From contig NZ_JACIEJ010000001.1 of NCBI RefSeq assembly GCF_014196795.1, positions 310,001 to 374,000 of the forward strand: a DNA stretch of 64,000 bases, written 5' to 3'. Source of the stretch: Sagittula marina. GTDB lineage: Bacteria > Pseudomonadota > Alphaproteobacteria > Rhodobacterales > Rhodobacteraceae. Made by a program: the position numbers and the translations under genes. Positions 35,947 to 44,079 of this stretch are shown piece after piece (the stretch's first letter is position 1; each line of letters begins with the position of its first letter). Below the pieces are notes generated by a model. The model worked only from the letters and a program-made list of their open reading frames with translations. It searched no databases and was not told the DNA's origin.

Positions 35947-37608
35947 TTAGTGCCCCGCCAAGATCCAGCGAGCCGCTTTTTCAGCGATCATCAAGGTCGG
36001 TGAATTGGTGTTGCCGCTGGTGATCTCAGGCATGACGCTGGCGTCCACAACGCGCAGACCGTTCACGCCCTTCATCCGCAAGTGCGGGTCCAGAACAGCG
36101 CTGTCATCATCGTCGCGCCCCATCTTTACGGTGCCTGCGGGATGAAAGATCGTGCTGGCAATATCACCCGCCAGCCGCGTCAGATCTTCATCGGTCTGAT
36201 ACTGCGGACCGGGTTTGTATTCCTCGGGCTTGTAGCGCTGCATGGCGGGCTGCTCCATGATCTTGCGCACCTGTCGCAGACTGTCGGCGGCGACTTTGCG
36301 GTCCTCGGCGGTGTCCAGGTAGTTGGGCGAAATCATCGGTGCATCACGGAAATTGGCCGACCGAATACGCACCGTGCCCCGGCTCGTCGGGTTCAGGTTA
36401 CACACGCTGACTGTCATCGCCGGAAAGGCATGCAGCGGGTCGCCGAAGGCCTCAAGGCTCAGCGGCTGTACATGGTATTCCAGATTGGCATGGCTGCGGC
36501 TCGGGTCGGACCGGGTGAACGCGCCAAGCTGGCTGGGCGACATGCTCATGGGGCCGGTGCGCTTGAACATATACTCCGCGCCGATCATCGCCTTGCCAAA
36601 CAGGTTGGCGGCCAGAGTGTTCAGGGTCTTTGTGCCGCTGACCTTGTACACCGCGCGGATTTGCAGGTGATCTTGCAGGTTCTCGCCCACCGGCGCATCG
36701 CGCAGCACCTCGATACCGTGCTCCTTCAGCACCGCCGCCGGACCAATCCCCGACAGCTGCAAAATCTGCGGTGAATTCACCGCGCCAGCCGACAGCACCG
36801 TTTCACGCCGAGCGGTGACGGGCACGGTCCGTCCCTTGTGATTGACCTTTGCGCCGGTACAGCGCAGGCGGCCGTCCTTGGTCTCGAACGTCAGCGTTTC
36901 GACCTGTGCTTCGGTCCAGACGGTCAGGTTCGGGCGCTTCTTGGCAGGGCGCAGGAATGCCTTGGAGGTGTTCCACCGCCAGCCGGACCTTTGGTTGACG
37001 TCGAAGTACCCCACACCGGCATTGTCGCCGCTGTTGAAATCGTCGGTCTTTTCAATGCCGATCTCGGTGGCGGCGTCGGCAAAACTGTCGAGCAGGTCCC
37101 AGCGCAGACGTTGCTTTTCCACGCGCCATTCGCCACCGGAGCCATGCATGTCAGAGAACCGGCTGTTGTCGCCGGTCACCGGATCGTTGCCATCGTCAAG
37201 CTTGTGGTGATCTTCATGCGCCATGAAGTCGGCCAGAGAGCGCTCCCACCCCCAAGCGTCGTCCCCCGACAGCTCCGCCCAGTTGTCGTAGTCGCGCGCC
37301 TGTCCGCGCATGTAGATCATGCCGTTGATCGAGGAACAGCCGCCCAGCGTCTTGCCGCGCGGATACAGCAGGGTGCGCCCGTTCAGGCCCTTGTCAGGTT
37401 CGGTGGAATACATCCAGTCTGTGCGCGGGTTGCCGATGCAATAAAGGTATCCGACGGGGACGTGAATCCAGTGGTAATTGTCAGGCTTGCCCGCCTCGAG
37501 CAGCAGCACCTTGTTGGCCGGATCCGCGCTCAGCCGGTTGGCCAGCAGGCACCCCGCAGAGCCAGCACCAATCACGATGAAATCAAATTGCGGTCCCGTC
37601 TCGGTCAT
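35947..37608 (-). CDS. GMC oxidoreductase (choline dehydrogenase-like)
   Basis: FAD-dependent alcohol dehydrogenase of the glucose-methanol-choline family, 553 residues. It begins MTETGPQFDFIVIGAGSAGC (FAD dinucleotide fold), then LLLEAGKPD, PRGKTLGGCSSINGMIYMRG (GMC signature 1), TVLSAGAVNSPQILQLSGIG (signature 2), and the C-terminal catalytic His region FHPAGTVKMG and SGNTNSPTLMIAEKAA. GGAG eight bases before the ATG at 37608 favours it over upstream starts. Beside the DddD-like gene it could oxidise 3-hydroxypropionate as DddA does, but choline or another alcohol is possible. Divergent from the LysR gene, which probably controls it. Confidence 0.88.
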   Translation of the reverse strand: MTETGPQFDFIVIGAGSAGCLLANRLSADPANKVLLLEAGKPDNYHWIHVPVGYLYCIGNPRTDWMYSTEPDKGLNGRTLLYPRGKTLGGCSSINGMIYMRGQARDYDNWAELSGDDAWGWERSLADFMAHEDHHKLDDGNDPVTGDNSRFSDMHGSGGEWRVEKQRLRWDLLDSFADAATEIGIEKTDDFNSGDNAGVGYFDVNQRSGWRWNTSKAFLRPAKKRPNLTVWTEAQVETLTFETKDGRLRCTGAKVNHKGRTVPVTARRETVLSAGAVNSPQILQLSGIGPAAVLKEHGIEVLRDAPVGENLQDHLQIRAVYKVSGTKTLNTLAANLFGKAMIGAEYMFKRTGPMSMSPSQLGAFTRSDPSRSHANLEYHVQPLSLEAFGDPLHAFPAMTVSVCNLNPTSRGTVRIRSANFRDAPMISPNYLDTAEDRKVAADSLRQVRKIMEQPAMQRYKPEEYKPGPQYQTDEDLTRLAGDIASTIFHPAGTVKMGRDDDDSAVLDPHLRMKGVNGLRVVDASVMPEITSGNTNSPTLMIAEKAARWILAGH

Positions 37609-37793
37609 GGTTGTGTCTCCCTGCATGTTCAGCTGCGAAAGGAGTGTGGCACACAAATGTCCTCCGAACGAGCTGGCGCGGGGATCCATGCGGCTGATGC
37701 ACTCCTCCCGGCGCTGCAACTTACACTGGAGTAGAAAACTGAATGAGACATTTCCAATGACAAATTTCTAGAGGTGATATTAAAGATTGTAAT

Positions 37794-38741
37794 ATGGAGA
37801 GAGTGTCGAACCCGAACAGCATATTGGCCTTTGTGACCGTCGCCCGTGAGGGCAGCGTGTCCCGCGCCGCAGACGTTTTGAACCTGACCCAACCAGCGGT
37901 CAGCCATCAGATCAGGCGCCTGAGCGAGGACATTGGCCTCACGCTCTTCACCCGCACGCCGCGTGGCCTGGTCCTGACGCCGGACGCCACGGCCATCCTG
38001 CCCAAGGCGGAGCAGGTGCTGGCCGCCTTGTCAGAGTTCCGTCGCAGTGCCAGCCAGCAGATCGGGCAGGTCTCCGGGACGTTGCGGATCGGGACGATCG
38101 TCGATCCGTCCTTCATCCGGCTCGGCCGCCTGCTCAGCCAGCTTGGGGCAGCGTATCCCCTCATTTCCACCGCGCTGGTGCATGGCGTCAGCGGTGAAAT
38201 CCTTGAAAAAGTGCAGCGCCATCAAATTGATGCGGGGTTCTTCCTGTCAGACGCGGGCGGTTTCGACACCCTCCCGTCAGAGCAGCCTCTGCATGTGCGC
38301 CGCCTGGCCGAATTCAAGTATCGGATCATTGCCCCGCCGGGGTGGGAAAGCCGCGTTGCGGGGGCAGCGTGGCGCGACCTCGCCGCGCTGCCGTGGATCG
38401 GGACGCCGCCCGCATCCGTTCACAATCGCCTTCTGTCAAAGATTTTTGCAGAGCATGGATGTGTGCAAAACGTCGTGGCGTTGGTGGACCATGAGGCGTC
38501 TATGCTGGAAATGGTCCGCTCCGGCGTGGGTCTCAGCCTGAGCCGGGACTCCATCGCGCTGCACGAACGCCAGACCTTTGGCCTCGTTGTCTGCGACAAT
38601 CTGAGTGTGCCGGCTTGCCTTGGTATGCTGACGTTGGAAGAGCGTCGCGATACGCCCGTGGTTTCTGCGCTTTTTGATCAACTGGAAGCGGTCTGGCGGC
38701 AAAGCCCGAACGGGTCGTCTTTTGCCGCGGAACAGATTTAG
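37794..38741 (+). CDS. LysR-family transcriptional regulator
   Basis: A 315-residue LysR regulator. The helix-turn-helix is at about residues 10-65 (FVTVAREGSVSRAADVLNLT, QPAVSHQIRRLSEDIGLTLF), followed by a type-2 periplasmic-binding-like effector domain (GTLRIGTIVDP, ISTALVHGVSGEIL, GVGLSLSRDSIALHE). It is transcribed divergently from the GMC/CoA-transferase operon across about 185 bases, the classical arrangement for a LysR protein controlling its neighbour and itself. Effector unknown; a DMSP or acrylate-type metabolite would fit the DddD-like context. Its stop overlaps the FUSC gene by four bases (TTAG). Confidence 0.9.
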   Translation: MERVSNPNSILAFVTVAREGSVSRAADVLNLTQPAVSHQIRRLSEDIGLTLFTRTPRGLVLTPDATAILPKAEQVLAALSEFRRSASQQIGQVSGTLRIGTIVDPSFIRLGRLLSQLGAAYPLISTALVHGVSGEILEKVQRHQIDAGFFLSDAGGFDTLPSEQPLHVRRLAEFKYRIIAPPGWESRVAGAAWRDLAALPWIGTPPASVHNRLLSKIFAEHGCVQNVVALVDHEASMLEMVRSGVGLSLSRDSIALHERQTFGLVVCDNLSVPACLGMLTLEERRDTPVVSALFDQLEAVWRQSPNGSSFAAEQI

Positions 38742-39847
38742 CGTCCGCCCGCCCTCAGTTCCGCCAGATGATGGCGGTCGTCCATGGACGATAGCATCAC
38801 TGCCGCCACGATGCCGATCACCACGCCAAGCAGGGAATCCAGGACTCTTTCCGACGCCAGATCTGCCCCGGACAAACCGGGCGCAGCAAGGTAGCTCATG
38901 ATGAGCGCCATCGGCGTCACAAAAATCTGGCCAAGCCAGTAGTTCGCGCCGATCACCAGTTCCGTCAGCATCTGCAGAACAAAGATCAGCGCGACCACAG
39001 TCAAAGCCGACGGCTCTTGTGTCAGTATGACCCAGGCGAGGATTGATCCGACAATCGCCCCTGCCATCCTTTGCAGGGCGCGGTGCATATTGATGTTCAG
39101 GAAAGGCCCCTGAAGCACCACCATCGCCCCCATGCCGGCCCAGACCGGGTGATTTGCCCCCCATGCGTGGCTGACGAACAACGCCAGGCCACAGCCAATC
39201 AGGATACGGGCGGAGGCGATCAGGCGATACCGCAGCGGGCGCAATTGTTCCATGGGCAAAGGACGTTCTGCTGATGGGCGCAGGCGCAATCGGTCTGTGG
39301 CCACGCAGATCACGAAGGCCAGCAAGGCGACCGCCGCCGTGGCTGCGGTGCGTTCGAATGCGACGGCCACATCGGTTACAGGTGCCAGCGACGCGCCCCC
39401 GGCAAAGGCAAAGATCAGCGCGCCGGGAGGACCGAACCGCCCGCTGATGGTGATGAAATAGGCCACGCCAAATGCCAGTGACAGCGCGCCAAGCTGAAAC
39501 AACGGCTCCTCGTACAGCGAGGCAAGGCTCATGAGCAAAACCATGAGCACCTGCGTCAAACCGGCGAGCGCCACAACCTTTGCCCGTCCCACAGGCGTGT
39601 CAAACCGGCCGAACAGCGCGACCATCCCACCCAATGCCGCGTATCCCACCATATGCGCAGCGGGCGACATCAAAATCAGCGGCAGGGCAATTGCGCTCGT
39701 TGCACCCGCTTGAAAGCCCGCCAGCAATGAATTGCGCAAAAAGGCAGGCTTCGCGACGGTGAAGCCGGATCGAAGATGATCGGGCGCCATCAGGTGACGA
39801 AAGGCTTCGAGGCGCCCCATCGGGGCAATGGCGGCAGCAGTGCTCAT
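38738..39847 (-). CDS. FUSC family aromatic-acid efflux-type membrane protein
   Basis: Inner-membrane protein of 369 residues with about ten hydrophobic segments in two groups (LPLILMSPAAHMVGYAALGG, AALSLAFG-like, ILIGCGLALFVSHAWG, HPVWAGMGAMVVLQGPFLNI, VVIGIVAAVMLSSM). The WAGMGAMVVLQ and RMAGAIVGSILAW stretches are typical of the FUSC/fusaric-acid-resistance and AaeB families, which export aromatic acids. It follows the MarR gene with a 4-base ATGA overlap, so repressor and transporter are co-translated, a common efflux arrangement. No membrane-fusion partner is adjacent. Confidence 0.82.
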   Translation of the reverse strand: MSTAAAIAPMGRLEAFRHLMAPDHLRSGFTVAKPAFLRNSLLAGFQAGATSAIALPLILMSPAAHMVGYAALGGMVALFGRFDTPVGRAKVVALAGLTQVLMVLLMSLASLYEEPLFQLGALSLAFGVAYFITISGRFGPPGALIFAFAGGASLAPVTDVAVAFERTAATAAVALLAFVICVATDRLRLRPSAERPLPMEQLRPLRYRLIASARILIGCGLALFVSHAWGANHPVWAGMGAMVVLQGPFLNINMHRALQRMAGAIVGSILAWVILTQEPSALTVVALIFVLQMLTELVIGANYWLGQIFVTPMALIMSYLAAPGLSGADLASERVLDSLLGVVIGIVAAVMLSSMDDRHHLAELRAGGR

Positions 39848-40314
39848 GGCTTTGTGCCCTTCCGGTCGGTCTCTGCTGCAACGAGCCGGGCGTCGATGCG
39901 TCCAATCAGCGTTGTCATCGTTTCGATCTCATCGTCAGACAGGTCGGCGAGGATCTCTGTCTCCGCCTGAATCAGTTCCGCGCGGATCTTGGCCACCCGG
40001 TCCTGGCCTGCGTCGGTCAGGTAGACGAGCTTGGCACGCCCGTCCGAGGAATCAGGGCGACGTTCCACAAGGCCCTCCCGACACAGGATGTCGATGATCC
40101 GCACAAGGCTTGAGCTGTCGACGCCCACCAGCAGCGCCAAGGCTTTTTGGGTGAGTCCTCCGCCGGTTTCATGCAGGTGGACAAGCGGCACCCAGATCGC
40201 GCCGGTCACTCCGGAGTCCGAGAGATGCGCATCAAGCGCCCGACGCCAGCGCCGCGCAACGAGAGAAAAGCGCAGGCCAAAGCGCGCGCGGGTAGAAAGG
40301 TTTTGATCAGACAT
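39844..40314 (-). CDS. MarR-family transcriptional regulator
   Basis: A 156-residue MarR-type winged-helix repressor. The recognition region is GGGLTQKALALLVGVDSSSL and VRIIDILCREGLVERRPDSS followed by the DGRAKLVYLTDAG wing, typical of the family. The ATG at 40314 is preferred over an in-frame start ten residues upstream because it matches the family N-terminus and leaves room for the operator at 40337-40351. Translationally coupled to the FUSC transporter, which it presumably represses until an aromatic or acidic ligand binds. Confidence 0.9.
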   Translation of the reverse strand: MSDQNLSTRARFGLRFSLVARRWRRALDAHLSDSGVTGAIWVPLVHLHETGGGLTQKALALLVGVDSSSLVRIIDILCREGLVERRPDSSDGRAKLVYLTDAGQDRVAKIRAELIQAETEILADLSDDEIETMTTLIGRIDARLVAAETDRKGTKP

Positions 40315-40336
40315 GCGCCGTGAGTGACGCAAACTA

Positions 40337-40351
40337 AATTGCATTGCAATT
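40337..40351. promoter_or_regulatory. Putative MarR operator
   Basis: AATTGCATTGCAATT is a perfect 15-base palindrome with a single central base, 23 bases before the MarR start codon and AT-rich in a GC-rich surrounding. Position and shape fit an autoregulatory operator of the MarR-FUSC operon. Not tested experimentally here. Confidence 0.58.
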
Positions 40352-40572
40352 CAAATCATATTTGGATTGCGCGGTGCAGAGCGGAGTTGCGTAGATTTCA
40401 TGGCTGCAACGCGTTGGGCGACCGAAGCGACGATGCCTATCCTCATGTCACCAAGCGCGGGTATTAATCACTGCTGTCCCTGCCGTCGGGGCGTCCACGC
40501 CGCACGAGCAGACGCGACCGGGCAAAAACGCCAGCCGCGAACTCTGCAAGAAATCACGCCAAAGAAAGGTGT

Positions 40573-41154
40573 TTACCCACCAAAGCCCGTGCGTCCGGAA
40601 CCTGTGGTGCCAAAGCCGCCACGCGACGTCGCGGTCGCGCGGGACATGGGGGCCTTACCCGCCGTCGAGGTCGGTCGGACGAACTGCGAGGTGCCCATCT
40701 TGGTTGCCCCGGAATTGCTGGAAAACGTGCTGGTGCGCGCAGCATTGGTAAATCGCCCATCGGACGTCTTATACAGCGGTTGCGACGCGGCCATGCCGGA
40801 TCGACCGCTCAGCATACTCCCCATCAGGTAGCCCGCCAGAAGGGGCATGAAGATCCCGCCAGACCCGCCGGACGTCGCCGCGGCTTCGGTCCCGCAGGCC
40901 CCTTCGCCATGTTGTTCCTCGCAAACGGTCAGGCTGTCGTACCGCGGCGCGGACTCCACATGCAGCGTCTGCGCATCGGCAAACGCGGTTTCGCAATCCT
41001 GAGCGGAAAACATGCCGCCCGGTTGAACCTGGTCCTGGCAGCTTTGCAGGTCCGGAAAGGCGGCGGCATCGACCTGCTCCTCGCGGCAGCCCGCAACGGT
41101 AAAGGCGGCGGCGCCGAGGATTGCGATGGCGACATGTCTGGAACGTTTGGTCAT
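40573..41154 (-). CDS. DUF1190 family protein (YgiB-like)
   Basis: A 193-residue exported protein. The signal MTKRSRHVAIAILGAAAFTV ends at AGC, a probable lipobox. The middle has FPDLQSCQDQ, SAQDCETAFADAQ and YDSLTVCEEQHGEGACG, with the Cys spacing of DUF1190/YgiB proteins; the C-terminus is Gly/Ser/Thr-rich (GRSGMAASQPLYKTSDGR, GFGTTGSGRTGFGG). It lies 41 bases after the glutathionylspermidine-synthase-like gene, reproducing the ygiB-ygiC pairing of E. coli in reverse order. The ATG at 41154 is chosen over a longer frame because it gives the signal peptide. Confidence 0.82.
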   Translation of the reverse strand: MTKRSRHVAIAILGAAAFTVAGCREEQVDAAAFPDLQSCQDQVQPGGMFSAQDCETAFADAQTLHVESAPRYDSLTVCEEQHGEGACGTEAAATSGGSGGIFMPLLAGYLMGSMLSGRSGMAASQPLYKTSDGRFTNAARTSTFSSNSGATKMGTSQFVRPTSTAGKAPMSRATATSRGGFGTTGSGRTGFGG

Positions 41155-41195
41155 GGAAGTCCTTTTCTTGGCCAGAGCGGGCGGGGAGCGTTCGG

Positions 41196-42410
41196 TCAGG
41201 CCGTAATATAATGCGGTTTGAAGCGGGATAAATCCTGAGTGATCCGGGAGCGGTCTTCGCGGATGCCGATCCCGACACAGCTTTGACCCACGATCCATGC
41301 GCCGACCACGGGCCGAAACCCGTCGAACTGCGGCAAAGGTGCATAGGCCTGCAGGATGCGGGGATGCTCCGCATACTCGGTATTCGCAGACTGTTCGACC
41401 AACTGTCCGGCCTTGAGGATCGACACCGAGGCCCCTTCGCGCGACAGGATCGGCTTCAGCACGTGCCCTGCCTCCAGCTCGGCCTGCGCACGGGCAAAGC
41501 TGTCGGCATGCGCGCCGCGACCCGCCTCGAGATCCTCAAGATCGGCCTCGAAAAAAGCGGGGAGCAGATTTGCGTGCCCCTCGAACATTTGCCAGAGCAC
41601 GGGCAGCAGACCCTTGTTTGACAACAGAGCTTTCCAAGCCGGTTCCAGAAACAGGCAGCCTGATCCGGCAATATGTGCGGCGTAGTCGTCGCGTAGCAGG
41701 TCTTCCCACGGATACAGTTTGAACAAGACGCCAATGCGTCGGTCCTGATCGTCCAGAAAGTGACCGTCGTCGCTCAGGCCGATTTTGTCGAGGTCGGCGT
41801 AATGCGCCCCCAGCCCGGCTTCGCGGGCGGCCCAGCCCATGGCTTCGACGGTGCCGTAATCCTCGGGATTGCCCCCGACAGCCGTGAAATGCAGATTGCT
41901 GTCCTTCTCGAACAGCTCTGCGAACCGCGCCACCAGCGCTTCGTGGATGCCGTTGAACTGGTCTGCACCCTCAGGCAGAACGCCGGCGGCCAGTTGGTCC
42001 TCAAGCCATTGCCACTGAAACGCGGCGCTTTCGTAAAGCGATGTCGGCGTGTCAGCGTTGTATTCAAGAAGCTTGGCAGGCGATTTGCCATCATAAGCGA
42101 AATCGAACCGCCCGTAGATCTCGGGGTCGTTATTGCGCCAGCTGTCAGCAATCAGGTCGCGATGCGCCTCCGGAATGGCGAGCTTGTCCAGCAGCTCTTC
42201 GCTCGTCAGGATGTGCGCCACGGCCTCCCGGCACATACTGTGCAACTCGGTGGCCGGATCTTCCAACCCGGTTTCTATTTGCTCAAGCGAGAATGCGTAG
42301 GCCGAGGATTCATCCCAGTAAGGCTCGCCATGCATGTCGGCAAAGGTAAAGCCCACCTCCCTGGCATGCTCCCGCCAATGCGGGCGTTCGGGCAGGGATG
42401 TTTTTTGCAT
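41196..42410 (-). CDS. Glutathionylspermidine synthase-like ATP-grasp protein (YgiC family)
   Basis: A 404-residue protein of the glutathionylspermidine synthase C-terminal (pre-ATP-grasp) family, like E. coli YgiC/YjfC. Motifs: YWDESSAYAFSLEQIE (start of the ligase domain), YGRFDFAYDGKSPAKLLEYN (ATP/Mg region), AVGGNPEDYGTVE, YPWEDLLRDDY, KPILSREGASVSIL, VGAWIVGQSCVGIGIRED (C-terminal Mg ligands). GGAG precedes the ATG at 42410. Substrates are not known; YgiC homologues often lack glutathionylspermidine activity. First gene of the pair with the DUF1190 gene. Confidence 0.88.
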   Translation of the reverse strand: MQKTSLPERPHWREHAREVGFTFADMHGEPYWDESSAYAFSLEQIETGLEDPATELHSMCREAVAHILTSEELLDKLAIPEAHRDLIADSWRNNDPEIYGRFDFAYDGKSPAKLLEYNADTPTSLYESAAFQWQWLEDQLAAGVLPEGADQFNGIHEALVARFAELFEKDSNLHFTAVGGNPEDYGTVEAMGWAAREAGLGAHYADLDKIGLSDDGHFLDDQDRRIGVLFKLYPWEDLLRDDYAAHIAGSGCLFLEPAWKALLSNKGLLPVLWQMFEGHANLLPAFFEADLEDLEAGRGAHADSFARAQAELEAGHVLKPILSREGASVSILKAGQLVEQSANTEYAEHPRILQAYAPLPQFDGFRPVVGAWIVGQSCVGIGIREDRSRITQDLSRFKPHYITA

Positions 42411-42493
42411 CAATAGCTCCTGAGTTTTCTGGCCTGATATAGGCACTCATGGTGGCCGCCACCAGACGCGCGCAGCATTTCAGCCCAGGTCGG

Positions 42494-43018
42494 TCAGGCC
42501 TCTGCGAAGGCATCAAATGGCAGATGCTCCTGGATCGCGTAGACAAAGATGTCGATTTCCAGCGCCAGCCCGACCTCGAACGCGTTCAGTTCGGGCCCGC
42601 TCCAGGTGGTCTGTTCCAGCCGGTCCAGCAGCGCCTGCCGGGTCGCTTCGTCCTGGGCTGGCAGGGCCGCTGTCCCGGCGGCGCGCAGCAGGTCGATGCG
42701 CTTGTGAACCTCGCGCATCCCCGAAAACGCTTCCATCATCAGGCGCGTCAGGTGCGGCTGTGTCTGCCACGATTGTCCGGCAAAGACCTCCTGAACCACA
42801 CGATTGCCCGCGCCCAGGCAGTCGTATGCCACGCAGCCCGGCATGCCTTTTTCGGTCAGCCTGTCATGGATCGTGCAAAGATGCCCCGAAAGATTGCGGC
42901 ATGGTTCGCCAGGGTTCTTGTCGAAGGCGAAATCTTTGCCCTTGTCGAACGCCAGCGCGAGGCAACACAGCGCCGCGCATTTCGAGCAGTCGGTCTTGAG
43001 AAGGTCGGTCTGGGGCAT
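42494..43018 (-). CDS. Cys-rich YkgJ-like metal-binding protein
   Basis: A 174-residue cytoplasmic protein starting MPQTDLLKTDCSKCAALCC. Cys residues at CSKCAALCC and CRNLSGHLCTIHDRLTEKG followed by MPGC form the spacing of YkgJ-type putative zinc/iron-chelating (CxxCxxxCC) proteins. The helical C-terminal half has no recognisable motif. A frame extending to 43069 exists; the ATG at 43018 is chosen as the one that starts just before the Cys cluster. Function unknown; the sequence shows no disulfide-exchange motif. Confidence 0.62.
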   Translation of the reverse strand: MPQTDLLKTDCSKCAALCCLALAFDKGKDFAFDKNPGEPCRNLSGHLCTIHDRLTEKGMPGCVAYDCLGAGNRVVQEVFAGQSWQTQPHLTRLMMEAFSGMREVHKRIDLLRAAGTAALPAQDEATRQALLDRLEQTTWSGPELNAFEVGLALEIDIFVYAIQEHLPFDAFAEA

Positions 43019-43430
43019 GGCGGCTCTCGGTTCCCAACTTTTGCTGGACGGGGGACTGGGCCACGACATCTCTCACATCAGCCGAGGAATGCAAGCCTCG
43101 GACCCCTTCCCAAAAGAGCACCTGCGGCGGCCCGGATGGTACATTCTGCCACATTAGAGGACGGCAGGACGCTTCATCTGATCCGGTGGCTCTTCACTCA
43201 AGCCACTTCCGTCGCGTTGCAGCGGTGCGGCATGGTCCCCGGTTTTGGACGATGGCCAGTCCTCACATGCGTCTACTCATGCGCCGCCGAAACAGCGGGG
43301 GGCATTTGTGCGTGGCTGTTCTTGAACGACGGACCCTTACCCGAGCGTGTCGGCCAAGTTGACATTAAGGGTGCCCGCCAGGCAGCGGGCCAAGAAACGG
43401 CCGCTTGGACCGCCGAGCCTCTGCGCCCGC
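43019..43430. other. Intergenic stretch, nothing recognised
   Basis: About 410 bases between the YkgJ-like gene and the DUF6455 pair, all on the minus strand. Short frames exist but none has a ribosome site or motif. Probably holds the promoter of the YkgJ-like gene and the tail of the DUF6455 transcript. Confidence 0.35.
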
Positions 43431-43721
43431 TCAGATGTCCTGCAGCTTGTCCTTCAGCCCGGCTAGACGGTCGCGGTTCAGGCAAGGTTCGGGCAGGGCG
43501 CGCGTGTCCTTCGAGGGGGTGGCCAGCCAGTGATCGCAGCCTTCGGCCCATTGGCAGCCACGGCATCGCGTGACAATGCCGGCCCAAGTGTCGTGGTCCA
43601 GCACGCCGGCATCCATGGCCCGCACGAGGTCCACGCCCGTCGCCTTGGCCATGCGCTGCACCAGCCAGTAATGATCGATTTCCGCCCCCAGCACAGGCGG
43701 ATGCGCAGTCCCGTCAGCCAT
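43431..43721 (-). CDS. DUF6455 family protein (second of tandem pair)
   Basis: A 96-residue protein with MAKATGVDLVRAMDAGVLDH and the Cys motif VTRCRGCQWAEGCDHWL plus a later PEPCLNR, matching the DUF6455 pattern C-x2-C-x5-C...C. Its start overlaps the upstream paralogue's stop by 8 bases, so the two are coupled. Function unknown; the four Cys could bind zinc or an iron-sulfur centre. The frame is open further upstream inside the neighbour, which is not used. Confidence 0.75.
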   Translation of the reverse strand: MADGTAHPPVLGAEIDHYWLVQRMAKATGVDLVRAMDAGVLDHDTWAGIVTRCRGCQWAEGCDHWLATPSKDTRALPEPCLNRDRLAGLKDKLQDI

Positions 43722-43983
43722 GATCCATCGCCTTGCGCAAGTCATCCAGCATCTCGGTGTTGCGGCAATAGTCCGGGGTGCCCTGTGCAACGCGCTTTTG
43801 ACTGGCAAGCCAGGAGCGACAGTGTTCGGGGTTGGAACAGCCAGTGCAGCGCAGCACGGCGTCGGCAAGATCGGGGGTGGTCACCCGCCCGCGCATCATC
43901 TGCTCTTCAAGGTCGATGCCCTGTGCGGTGGCCATTCGGTCGACGAACTCTGCATGTTTCTTCAAAACGGCTGGGCTTTGCAT
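43714..43983 (-). CDS. DUF6455 family protein (first of tandem pair)
   Basis: An 89-residue protein: MQSPAVLKKHAEFVDRMATA, GIDLEEQMMRGRVTTPDLAD, AVLRCTGCSNPEHCRSWL and TPDYCRNTEMLDDLRKA. The C-x2-C-x5-C with a later Cys is the DUF6455 signature, and the MATAQGIDLEE stretch is conserved with its neighbour. Related to the gene downstream by tandem duplication. Roseobacter genomes carry such genes, role undetermined; proposed metal or Fe-S binding is inference. Confidence 0.8.
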   Translation of the reverse strand: MQSPAVLKKHAEFVDRMATAQGIDLEEQMMRGRVTTPDLADAVLRCTGCSNPEHCRSWLASQKRVAQGTPDYCRNTEMLDDLRKAMDHG

Positions 43984-44079
43984 GGCGCCACTCCCTTGAT
44001 GTGTCCTGTTGGTGATCACAACCTAGGGGGATGACGCCATGTGCCGCTTTGATTCAGGTCAACACGAGCGAGGGCTGGT

